7,106 bases of DNA from Bacillota bacterium (GTDB lineage Bacteria; Bacillota; Clostridia; Peptostreptococcales; Anaerovoracaceae), in the NCBI GenBank assembly GCA_021443825.1, contig JABUTE010000075.1, forward strand, positions 1-7,106. The letters run 5' to 3'. The notes under the pieces were generated by a model. The model was not told where the DNA came from and did no database searches. It was given only the letters and a program-made list of their open reading frames with translations. Positions within the stretch are counted from its first letter, which is position 1, and each line of letters begins with the position of its first letter. This document shows positions 1-5,653 of this stretch, in pieces. The translations under genes were made by a program, and so were the position numbers.

Positions 1-474
1 CACGGACGCATCAAAGATAAATTCGAACCGGTGGTGCGCAGCAAGATGGAGCAATACCCGGCAGAGATCGTCGGCATCACCATCTGCGACGACGATACCG
101 AGATGATCGCGAAGGCAGCTGAAAAGCACCTGGCAGACGGCGCCGATATGCTGATCTTTACCGGCGGCATGTCGGTAGATCCCGACGACGTAACGCCGGC
201 AGCCATCCGTGCCCTGGGAGCCGAGATCGTCAGCCACGGCGTTCCCTCCCAGCCCGGTAACATGACGCTGGTGGCTTATCTGAATGATGTCGCCATTCTG
301 GGCGTGCCCGGCGCGGCCATCAGCCTTCCCACCACCATCTTCGATGTGCTGCTTCCCCAGATCTTTGCCGGCATAAAGCTGACGAAAGAAGATCTGATCA
401 ACCTGGGAAACGGCGGTCTGTGCCAGCTTTGCGCTGCCTGCCACTGGCCCAACTGCACCTTCGGAAGGTATTGA
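1..474 (+). CDS. MoeA-like molybdopterin-binding protein, C-terminal part (5' end outside window)
   Basis: The reading frame is open from base 1 and ends at TGA 472-474, so only the last 157 residues are visible; the GTG at 31 is internal. The fragment is a MoCF/MogA-MoeA type molybdopterin-binding domain. It shows the pterin-binding loop TGGMSVDPDDVTP at visible residues 54-66, then QPGNM and LGVPGAA segments typical of clostridial MoeA-like proteins encoded with Moco or molybdenum hydroxylase genes. MoeA-type proteins insert molybdate into adenylylated molybdopterin in the cytoplasm. The extreme C-terminus carries four cysteines in CX2CX2CX4C spacing (visible residues 141, 144, 147, 152), which could bind a metal or Fe-S cluster; I recall similar Cys-rich tails in clostridial relatives, but their role is unknown to me. 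The stop lies 3 nt before moaA, so it belongs to the same operon. The family is fairly certain; the exact step (metal insertion or another molybdopterin-handling role) is inference. Confidence 0.88.
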   Translation, partial: HGRIKDKFEPVVRSKMEQYPAEIVGITICDDDTEMIAKAAEKHLADGADMLIFTGGMSVDPDDVTPAAIRALGAEIVSHGVPSQPGNMTLVAYLNDVAILGVPGAAISLPTTIFDVLLPQIFAGIKLTKEDLINLGNGGLCQLCAACHWPNCTFGRY

Positions 475-477
475 TCC

Positions 478-1431
478 ATGAAAGATTCCTTTGGAAGAGA
501 GATCACCTATCTGCGGCTGTCGGTCACCGATCTGTGCAATCTGCGCTGCCAATACTGCATGCCGCCGGACGGCATCTGTAAAAAGACACATTCGGAAATG
601 CTGACCGAGGACGAGATCGTTCTGGCAGTGGAAACGGCCGCCTCCCTTGGCATCCGCAAGCTTCGCATCACCGGAGGCGAGCCCCTGGTCAAGAAGAACA
701 TCCTTTCCATCTGCCGAAGATGCGCTGCGGTGAATGGCATTGAAGAGGTCTGCATGACCACCAACGGCATCCTTCTGCCCCAGCTGGCACCCCAGCTGCA
801 CAGGGCCGGCGTGCAGCGGCTGAACATCAGCCTGGACACCCTGTGCGAAGAAAAATATGCCCGTATCACCCGGATCGGCAAGCTGCAGCAGGCCCTTTCG
901 GGCATCGAAGCAGCCCTGACAGAAGGCTTTTCGAAGATCAAGATCAACACGGTGCTGATCGGCGGCTTTAACGACGACGAGATCCCCGCGCTGGCTGCCC
1001 TGTCGAAGGAATATCCCGTCGACGTGCGTTTCATCGAGCTGATGCCCATGACCGAAAACGAGGCCTTCGGCGAAGAGGCCTACCTGCCCTGCGACGCCGT
1101 TCTGCAGGCCCTTCCCCAGTTGCAGCCCGCGGAGCAGGACGGCGGCGTTGCCCGTCTTTACCGCCTGCCCGAAGCAAAGGGAAACATCGGCCTGATCAGC
1201 GCTGTCAGCCAGCATTTCTGCGCCGAATGCAACCGGATCCGCCTGACAGCCGACGGCAAATTAAAGCCCTGCCTTCATTCCGACCAGGAGCTTTCCCTCA
1301 AGGGCTGCGGCCCGGACGAAATGCGCCTGCAGATGCTCCGGGCCATCGAAGAAAAGCCCCTGTGCCACGAGCCGCTGTCTGCGACCGCGCGCAGCAAGGC
1401 GAAGCGCAATATGAACAAGATCGGAGGATGA
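478..1431 (+). CDS. moaA: GTP 3',8-cyclase MoaA (radical SAM)
   Basis: MoaA converts GTP to 3',8-cyclo-7,8-dihydro-GTP, the first step of Moco biosynthesis, and works with MoaC. The 317-residue length is normal. The N-terminal radical SAM cluster motif CX3CX2C is at C20, C24 and C27, followed by RITGGEP at 63-69, the SAM-binding glycine motif. The second, substrate-binding [4Fe-4S] motif CX2CX13C is at C248, C251 and C265. The protein ends in Gly-Gly, the conserved C-terminal dipeptide needed for MoaA activity, so the gene is intact. The ATG at 478 follows a GGAAGG ribosome binding site at 463-468 that lies inside the end of the upstream gene. The stop is 3 nt before mobB-moaC. The oxygen-sensitive clusters suit an anaerobe. 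Confidence 0.97.
   Translation: MKDSFGREITYLRLSVTDLCNLRCQYCMPPDGICKKTHSEMLTEDEIVLAVETAASLGIRKLRITGGEPLVKKNILSICRRCAAVNGIEEVCMTTNGILLPQLAPQLHRAGVQRLNISLDTLCEEKYARITRIGKLQQALSGIEAALTEGFSKIKINTVLIGGFNDDEIPALAALSKEYPVDVRFIELMPMTENEAFGEEAYLPCDAVLQALPQLQPAEQDGGVARLYRLPEAKGNIGLISAVSQHFCAECNRIRLTADGKLKPCLHSDQELSLKGCGPDEMRLQMLRAIEEKPLCHEPLSATARSKAKRNMNKIGG
1423..1427 (+). promoter_or_regulatory. Ribosome binding site of mobB-moaC inside the moaA stop region
   Basis: GGAGG lies 7 nt before the ATG at 1435 and is made from the two glycine codons (GGA GGA) that encode the essential Gly-Gly end of MoaA. The same bases serve protein function and translation initiation of the next gene. Confidence 0.75.
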
Positions 1432-1434
1432 TCC

Positions 1435-2409
1435 ATGAATTCGATTCCGGTTTTAGGCTTTTCTGCATATTCCGGCTCCGGAAAGACCACCCTGATCGAA
1501 AAGCTGATCCCCACCTTAAAGCAGCAGGGCCTGCGGATCGCTGTCATCAAGCACGACGGTCATTCCTTTGAGATCGACCGCGAAGGAAAGGATTCCCGTC
1601 GCTTCACCCGGGCCGGGGCCGCCATCAGCGCCATTGTTTCGTCCGAAAAGACGGCGGTGATCGCATCCAAAGAGCTGGCCCTTGATGACCTGCTGCCAAA
1701 GATCCGCGATGTGGACCTGATCCTGATAGAAGGGTACAAGCAGGCGGCGATCCCCCAGATCGGCATCGCCCGCAAAGAAAACGGCAAAGGCTTTCCCAAG
1801 GATCCTTCCCAATACCTGGCGGTGGTGACCGATCTGGAGCTTCCCGCCAAAGTTCCCTGCTTCGGGTTTGAAGATATTCCGCAGATCACCAGTTTTATTA
1901 TGGAGTGGTTAAAGATGCAAAAGGCTTCGGATTTTACCCATTTTAATGATGAGGGCCGCGCCAAAATGGTGGATGTGGGCGAAAAGCCCATCTCTCGCCG
2001 CACAGCGACCGCAGCGGCCCGGGTGCTGGTTTCGCCGCAGACCTATGACCTGATCCGCTCCGGCGGCATGAAAAAAGGAGATGTGCTGACCGTGGCCCAG
2101 ATCGCCGGTGTCATGGGCGCGAAAAAGACACCCGACATCATTCCCATGTGTCACCCCATTCTGCTGGACGGCATCGACTTAACCCTTTTTCTTGATGAAG
2201 AGCGCTGCAGCGTCGAGATCTTCGCTGCTGTCTCGTGCGACGGCCGCACCGGGGTGGAAATGGAGGCGCTGACCGCTGTCACCACGGCGGCCCTGACCGT
2301 ATACGATATGTGCAAGGCTGTCCAAAAGGATATGATCATCACCGATATCCGCCTGGTGGAAAAGACCGGCGGCACCCACGGTGATTACAAAAAGGAGGCT
2401 TTCATATGA
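1435..2409 (+). CDS. mobB-moaC: Fused MobB (Moco adaptor GTPase) - MoaC (cyclic pyranopterin monophosphate synthase)
   Basis: This 324-residue protein joins two Moco enzymes in one frame. Residues 1-160 are MobB: a P-loop AYSGSGKT at 11-18, the MobB signature KHDGHSFEIDREGKDS shortly after, and VDLILIEGYK (93-102) as a Walker B-like strand. MobB is a GTP-binding adaptor that assists attachment of a nucleotide to Moco. Residues 161-324 are a full-length MoaC (164 residues; stand-alone MoaC is about 160), which turns the MoaA product into cyclic pyranopterin monophosphate. MoaC motifs are MVDV, KKTPDIIPMCHPI (Cys-His at 239-240), GVEMEALTA (from 273) and YDMCKA (290-295); D291 and K294 match the catalytic Asp128 and Lys131 of E. 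coli MoaC. The usual GGKSG end motif reads GGTHG (312-316). The ATG at 1435 has a GGAGG 7 nt upstream. An internal ATG at 1915 could also make free MoaC. The gene overlaps mog-moaE by ATGA. Confidence 0.95.
   Translation: MNSIPVLGFSAYSGSGKTTLIEKLIPTLKQQGLRIAVIKHDGHSFEIDREGKDSRRFTRAGAAISAIVSSEKTAVIASKELALDDLLPKIRDVDLILIEGYKQAAIPQIGIARKENGKGFPKDPSQYLAVVTDLELPAKVPCFGFEDIPQITSFIMEWLKMQKASDFTHFNDEGRAKMVDVGEKPISRRTATAAARVLVSPQTYDLIRSGGMKKGDVLTVAQIAGVMGAKKTPDIIPMCHPILLDGIDLTLFLDEERCSVEIFAAVSCDGRTGVEMEALTAVTTAALTVYDMCKAVQKDMIITDIRLVEKTGGTHGDYKKEAFI
1902..1917 (+). promoter_or_regulatory. Possible internal ribosome binding site and ATG for free MoaC
   Basis: GGAG at 1902-1905 lies 9 nt before an in-frame ATG at 1915-1917 (residue 161). 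This is exactly the boundary between the MobB and MoaC domains. The local sequence is also more AT-rich than its surroundings, which would help ribosome access. Use as a second start is inference. Confidence 0.4.
2392..2398 (+). promoter_or_regulatory. Ribosome binding site of mog-moaE
   Basis: AAGGAGG lies 7 nt before the ATG at 2406. It is the strongest Shine-Dalgarno match in the operon and fixes the start even though the gene overlaps the mobB-moaC stop by 4 nt. Confidence 0.75.
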
Positions 2410-3299
2410 GTTACACAGCAGCTGTCATTACCGTCAGCGACAAGGGCTCCCGCGGGGAGCGCATCGATACCAGCGGGCCGGCCGTCTGCGCCGTTTTGCA
2501 GGAAAACGGCTGGTCGGTGGAATATACCTCGATCATTCCCGATGATCTGGAAACCATCAAGCGAGAGCTGCTCCTGTGCGCCGGCAAAGGCATTCAGCTG
2601 GTGCTGACCACCGGAGGAACCGGCTTTTCGCCCCGCGACGTGACTCCGGAAGCGACCCTGCAGGTCATTGAGCGGCAGACGCCCGGCATTCCTGAGGCGA
2701 TGCGGGCGGAGAGCATGCGCATCACCCCCAGGGGCTGCCTCAGCCGCTCTGCTGCCGGCATCCTGGGCCGCACCCTGATCGTCAACCTGCCCGGCAGCGA
2801 AAAGGCTGCAAAAGAAAACCTGCTGGCCGTCATCAAGCCCCTTGCCCACGGCGTGGAAATGCTGCAGGGAAGCGGCTCCGCCGATTGCGGCGAGCCTGTG
2901 CGTATCGGCAAAAAAGAGAGTCCCTCCATGGATCAATGGCTGAAGGAAGCCAAAACAGATCCTTCTGCGTCCATGGTCGGCATGTATCTTTGCCACAACG
3001 GTGTCGTTCGCAAAACGCCGAAGGCGCTGGTACGGGGCGGAGATACCGATGCCGCGGAGGTGACCGGTATGGAGTTTTCTTATGACAAAGAGCTTCTTGC
3101 GTCCATCGTTGCCGAAGCAAAAAAGCAGCCCGGCATCTATTACCTTCGGGTCTGGCTCAACGAGGGCCATCTGCAGGTAGGCGACGACATCATGTATGTT
3201 CTCGTGGGCGGAGACATCCGCACCCACACCATAGAAGGGCTGGAATATCTGGTGGGCCGCATCAAAAAGGAATGCGTCAAAGAGATCGAGTGCAGTTAG
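2406..3299 (+). CDS. mog-moaE: Fused Mog (molybdopterin adenylyltransferase) - MoaE (molybdopterin synthase catalytic subunit, clostridial type)
   Basis: The protein has 297 residues in two domains. Residues 1-165 are a MogA/MoaB domain: AAVITVSDKGSRGE at the start, the pterin-binding loop TTGGTGFSPRDVTPE at 68-82, and NLPGSEKA at 127-134. Mog adenylylates molybdopterin before metal insertion. Residues 175-297 resemble the short clostridial MoaE, the large subunit of molybdopterin synthase, which adds the two sulfurs of the dithiolene using thiocarboxylated MoaD. Visible are GMYLCHNGVVR (192-202), GMEFSYDKE, VWLNEGHLQVGDDIMYV (249-265) and a final RIK (285-287). The HR..AF motif of ordinary MoaE is replaced by IRTHTIEG, and the FWK segment that normally follows is missing. 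The MoaE part begins at Met175 (codon 2928) without a clear ribosome binding site. No moaD is nearby. The first domain could be MoaB rather than Mog; the two are hard to separate by sequence. It is the last gene of the operon, before the hairpin at 3328. Confidence 0.88.
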   Translation: MSYTAAVITVSDKGSRGERIDTSGPAVCAVLQENGWSVEYTSIIPDDLETIKRELLLCAGKGIQLVLTTGGTGFSPRDVTPEATLQVIERQTPGIPEAMRAESMRITPRGCLSRSAAGILGRTLIVNLPGSEKAAKENLLAVIKPLAHGVEMLQGSGSADCGEPVRIGKKESPSMDQWLKEAKTDPSASMVGMYLCHNGVVRKTPKALVRGGDTDAAEVTGMEFSYDKELLASIVAEAKKQPGIYYLRVWLNEGHLQVGDDIMYVLVGGDIRTHTIEGLEYLVGRIKKECVKEIECS

Positions 3300-3327
3300 A
3301 AAAGCGCAGGCCCCGTATAAGACAATC

Positions 3328-3373
3328 AAAGACCGCAGCAGCCGGGAGAGCCTCCCGGACGCTGCGGTCTTTT
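3328..3373. terminator. Bidirectional intrinsic terminator between the convergent operons
   Basis: AAAGACCGCAGC (3328-3339) pairs with GCTGCGGTCTTT (3361-3372), and inside it CCGGGAG (3342-3348) pairs with CTCCCGG (3352-3358) around a 3-nt loop; a 2x2 mismatch separates the two stems. A T-rich tract (TTTTCTTT) follows on the + strand, so it should end the Moco operon. The reverse direction has a weaker tract (CTTTGATT) and could end the GNAT-side operon, whose last stop is at 3396. Confidence 0.88.
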
Positions 3374-3395
3374 CTTTCCGTATTCAAGATCCTTT

Positions 3396-4163
3396 TTATT
3401 CTTCGAATATCCAGGATCGTATGGTAGCGATGCGCCGGTAGCCCAGCCTTGCATAGACCGGTTCTCCCAAAGGCGATGCCTGAAGCGACAGCAGGGGAGC
3501 GCCCAGCTGCGCAGCCTCTTTGGCGATATGGGAGACGATGGCGCAGGCCAGCCCCCTGCCCCGGTATTCCGGCGGCGTTGCGATGGATTGCAGGCTGAGA
3601 TTCTGCTGGTCTTTGTCGATGCAGACCATGCCCACGCTGCGCATTTCGCCGTCTTCTTCCAGCGCATAGTAGCGGTTGCCTTCCAGCGGAAACATTATTT
3701 TATGGACCTCGATGGGTGTCGGCTTTTGAAAGCCTCTTGTTCGGACATCACACCACGAGAGCAGGTCCTCCGGTCCGATCCGGCGGATGCGGGGATCGCC
3801 AAAGGCCAGGTCATCTTCCGTTACCGGCCGCACCATGCCGGCATGGGTGGCGCTGAGAGTAAAGCCGGCAGCGACAAGAGCGTCGGCAACCTGCGGCCCC
3901 AGATCTTCTTCGATATAGGTAAAAAGCTTTCCGCTGCCCGGCGTCTTTGCCAGGGCGATGGCTTCCTGCAGCACCAGGGAACGCAGCGGTTCCTCTTCGG
4001 GAAGCCCCTTCAGCATCAGACGATCGAACCAGCCCGGCCGGGATTGGTTCTCGCAGGCCTGATAATATTCCTTTTGCAGGACAGGCTTTCCGGTCACCGA
4101 ATTGAGCCTGATCAAAACGGTCCAAAGGCTGTCCAGGGTATCAAAGGGGACGATATTCTTCAT
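3396..4163 (-). CDS. GNAT-family N-acetyltransferase, substrate unknown
   Basis: The C-terminal half is a GNAT fold: the acetyl-CoA pyrophosphate-binding motif RGRGLA is at about residues 201-206 in PPEYRGRGLACAIV, and the closing YARLGYRRIATIRSW matches the usual end of the family. The N-terminal half (about 120 residues) shows no motif I can assign. I chose the ATG at 4163 (start MKNIVPF, 255 residues) because AGAAAGG lies 7 nt upstream. The ATG at 4169 would have only 1 nt of spacing, and an extension up to 4289 would run far into yqeB. The gene begins 23 nt inside the end of yqeB, which implies cotranscription and translational coupling as the last gene of the operon. A link to molybdenum enzyme maturation is suggested only by position; it may be a passenger. 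The substrate cannot be told from sequence. Confidence 0.85.
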   Translation of the reverse strand: MKNIVPFDTLDSLWTVLIRLNSVTGKPVLQKEYYQACENQSRPGWFDRLMLKGLPEEEPLRSLVLQEAIALAKTPGSGKLFTYIEEDLGPQVADALVAAGFTLSATHAGMVRPVTEDDLAFGDPRIRRIGPEDLLSWCDVRTRGFQKPTPIEVHKIMFPLEGNRYYALEEDGEMRSVGMVCIDKDQQNLSLQSIATPPEYRGRGLACAIVSHIAKEAAQLGAPLLSLQASPLGEPVYARLGYRRIATIRSWIFEE

Positions 4164-4968
4164 GTGCATGCCTTTCTCTGTCAGCGGCCCTCTGCAGATG
4201 CAGGATCGCCTCCAGTACGCCGCCGCCGATGGCGCGGGCTTTATCGCTGACCGTAAAGCAATGCTCCGGCCTGCAGCGGGGATCCACATCGCCGGCCTTC
4301 ATGCCTTTTGTAACGGAAACCCCAGGCTGCAGCAATCCGCGCACCACGCCAGCGATCTGGCTTTTCATGGGGATGCCGTTTACATAACCGCAGACAGCAC
4401 CGGCCTCGATCAGGTCGCCGATGGCTGCAAAGGGCTCAAATATGCCCTCTGCCGGCGCCCGCAGCAGACGATCAGACGTATAGCCGCCGATCTCACCCGG
4501 CACACCGGTATTGGCAATGGCACTGCCCTCATAGATGCAGCGTCCCAGATAGTGGCCTCTTTTTGTTTCGATGACGCAATGGCAGTCTTCGCCGGCCGTA
4601 AAACCGGGGCCCACACCGATGACGACGGGAGCGTCGTCTATGCTCGTGCCCAGATTCTTTTTCGCCAGGATCGCATCGACCACCACATCGGGGCAGAAGG
4701 CTTCTTTTACAGAAGCCTTGGGATCGACGACGACGGCGATCTCCCCTGCCGCAAGCACACCGTCGATCTCATCAAAGGATTTACAAAGACGGCCGGTAAC
4801 GCCCTCCACCGATGCGGTCTCTTCGTAGACGGCCCTGGAAAAGGCCACCGTTCTTCGCACCGCGGTGGGAACGGCAATGTCGGTCATAACGACGGAAAAA
4901 CCGCAGGCATGAAGACGGCAGGCGATGCCGCTGGCCAGATCACCGGCTCCTTTAATCAAAATTTTCAT
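4141..4968 (-). CDS. yqeB: YqeB, selenium-dependent molybdenum hydroxylase system protein (EF2563 family)
   Basis: This 275-residue protein starts with a Rossmann-type dinucleotide loop, KGAGDLASG (G7, G9, G14), continues with TDIAVPTAVRRTVAFSRAVYEE, and has VIGVGPGFTAGEDCH and TGVPGEIGGYTSDR in the middle. These are hallmarks of the EF2563-type YqeB family, whose members are usually about 260-270 residues. The family tracks with selenium-dependent molybdenum hydroxylases and selD in comparative genomics; the biochemical step is not established, but it is thought to help install or mobilise the labile selenium ligand. The ATG at 4968 lies 17 nt inside yqeC and has no clear Shine-Dalgarno sequence, so it probably depends on translational coupling. 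Its 3' end overlaps the GNAT gene by 23 nt. It lies beside yqeC and xdhC, the expected partners. Confidence 0.95.
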   Translation of the reverse strand: MKILIKGAGDLASGIACRLHACGFSVVMTDIAVPTAVRRTVAFSRAVYEETASVEGVTGRLCKSFDEIDGVLAAGEIAVVVDPKASVKEAFCPDVVVDAILAKKNLGTSIDDAPVVIGVGPGFTAGEDCHCVIETKRGHYLGRCIYEGSAIANTGVPGEIGGYTSDRLLRAPAEGIFEPFAAIGDLIEAGAVCGYVNGIPMKSQIAGVVRGLLQPGVSVTKGMKAGDVDPRCRPEHCFTVSDKARAIGGGVLEAILHLQRAADRERHAHEEYRPL

Positions 4969-5653
4969 ACGCAGTAAGCAGGCACCGGATGTCGGAAGAC
5001 AGCATCGCTGCGATCGTCCGCCCCAGTGCGACCTCTCTTTCTGTATCAGCCTGATTCAAAATGACCGTAAAGCGGCGGCTGCCAACATCTTTGCGAAGAC
5101 CCTCGTCGCTTTCGATGAGCAAGGCGGCATCCCCTGCGGTGAGCAGCTCCTCTCCGTTCTTATGCAAAAGAGCGCAGACGCGCTCCGGCCGGTGACAGAC
5201 CTGCGCGATGGGCTTTCCGATCCCCGAAAGCCCCAGAACAGCGATCACGTGATCGGTCTGCTTCGATATGGCAGGCTCATGGTCTGCCGGAGCCTTTACG
5301 GGAAGCCCCTTGCTGCCGTCGGCTTCGATGAGCAGGTGATCGGCATTCTCTGCCAGAAGGTCCGGCTCCTCCGGGCCCTGCAGCTTTCCCTTTTCCGCCG
5401 GAAAGGCGGTCAGCTGCAGCCCTGCGGGAAACGGGTTTTCAAAGGGCCGGATGCGGGTGGAGGTGGTCAGCATGACGGTTTTTCCGGCAGCTGCCAGCTG
5501 CCAGCCTAAAGTAAACAGGGTGCTGGTCTTGCCTCCTGCGCCGATCACAGAAACGATCCGTCCCGGCTCGACGGCCGAAGCGAAAGAATCGGCTCTGCTG
5601 CCATCGGGCAGCAGCACATATCGCAGCGGTCGTATCAGCTGTTTTTCGATCAT
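4952..5653 (-). CDS. yqeC: YqeC, putative selenium-dependent hydroxylase accessory protein
   Basis: The protein has 233 residues if it starts at the ATG at 5653, whose ATGA overlaps the xdhC stop; a GTG at 5659 would add two residues. A P-loop-like GAGGKTS is at residues 38-44, followed by TTSTRIRP. The family hallmark LIEADGSKGLPVKAPADHEP is present in the middle, and VILNQAD near the end resembles the NKxD guanine-specificity strand of GTPases. YqeC is found with yqeB, selD and xanthine dehydrogenase-like enzymes and is assumed to assist insertion of selenium into the molybdenum cofactor site; its mechanism is unknown. There is no obvious Shine-Dalgarno sequence, in line with coupling to xdhC. 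The TAA at 4952-4954 lies inside yqeB. Confidence 0.94.
   Translation of the reverse strand: MIEKQLIRPLRYVLLPDGSRADSFASAVEPGRIVSVIGAGGKTSTLFTLGWQLAAAGKTVMLTTSTRIRPFENPFPAGLQLTAFPAEKGKLQGPEEPDLLAENADHLLIEADGSKGLPVKAPADHEPAISKQTDHVIAVLGLSGIGKPIAQVCHRPERVCALLHKNGEELLTAGDAALLIESDEGLRKDVGSRRFTVILNQADTEREVALGRTIAAMLSSDIRCLLTAYENFD

Noticed and set aside
1..474. Treating GTG at 31 as the gene start of the MoeA-like protein
   Set aside because: The frame is open to base 1 and the residues before 31 (GRIKDKFEP) fit the family, so the gene begins outside the window.
2385..3329. Long open frame on the - strand (314 codons) opposite mog-moaE
   Set aside because: It is antisense to a protein with clear Mog and MoaE motifs, its own translation shows no family motif, and it is explained by GC-rich codon bias.
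4164..4289. Longer N-terminus for the GNAT protein
   Set aside because: The extra 42 residues lie wholly inside yqeB, are low in family-like sequence, and the ATG at 4163 has the better-spaced ribosome binding site.
4102..4977. 291-codon open frame on the + strand opposite yqeB
   Set aside because: It mirrors yqeB, has no motif of its own and no credible ribosome binding site.
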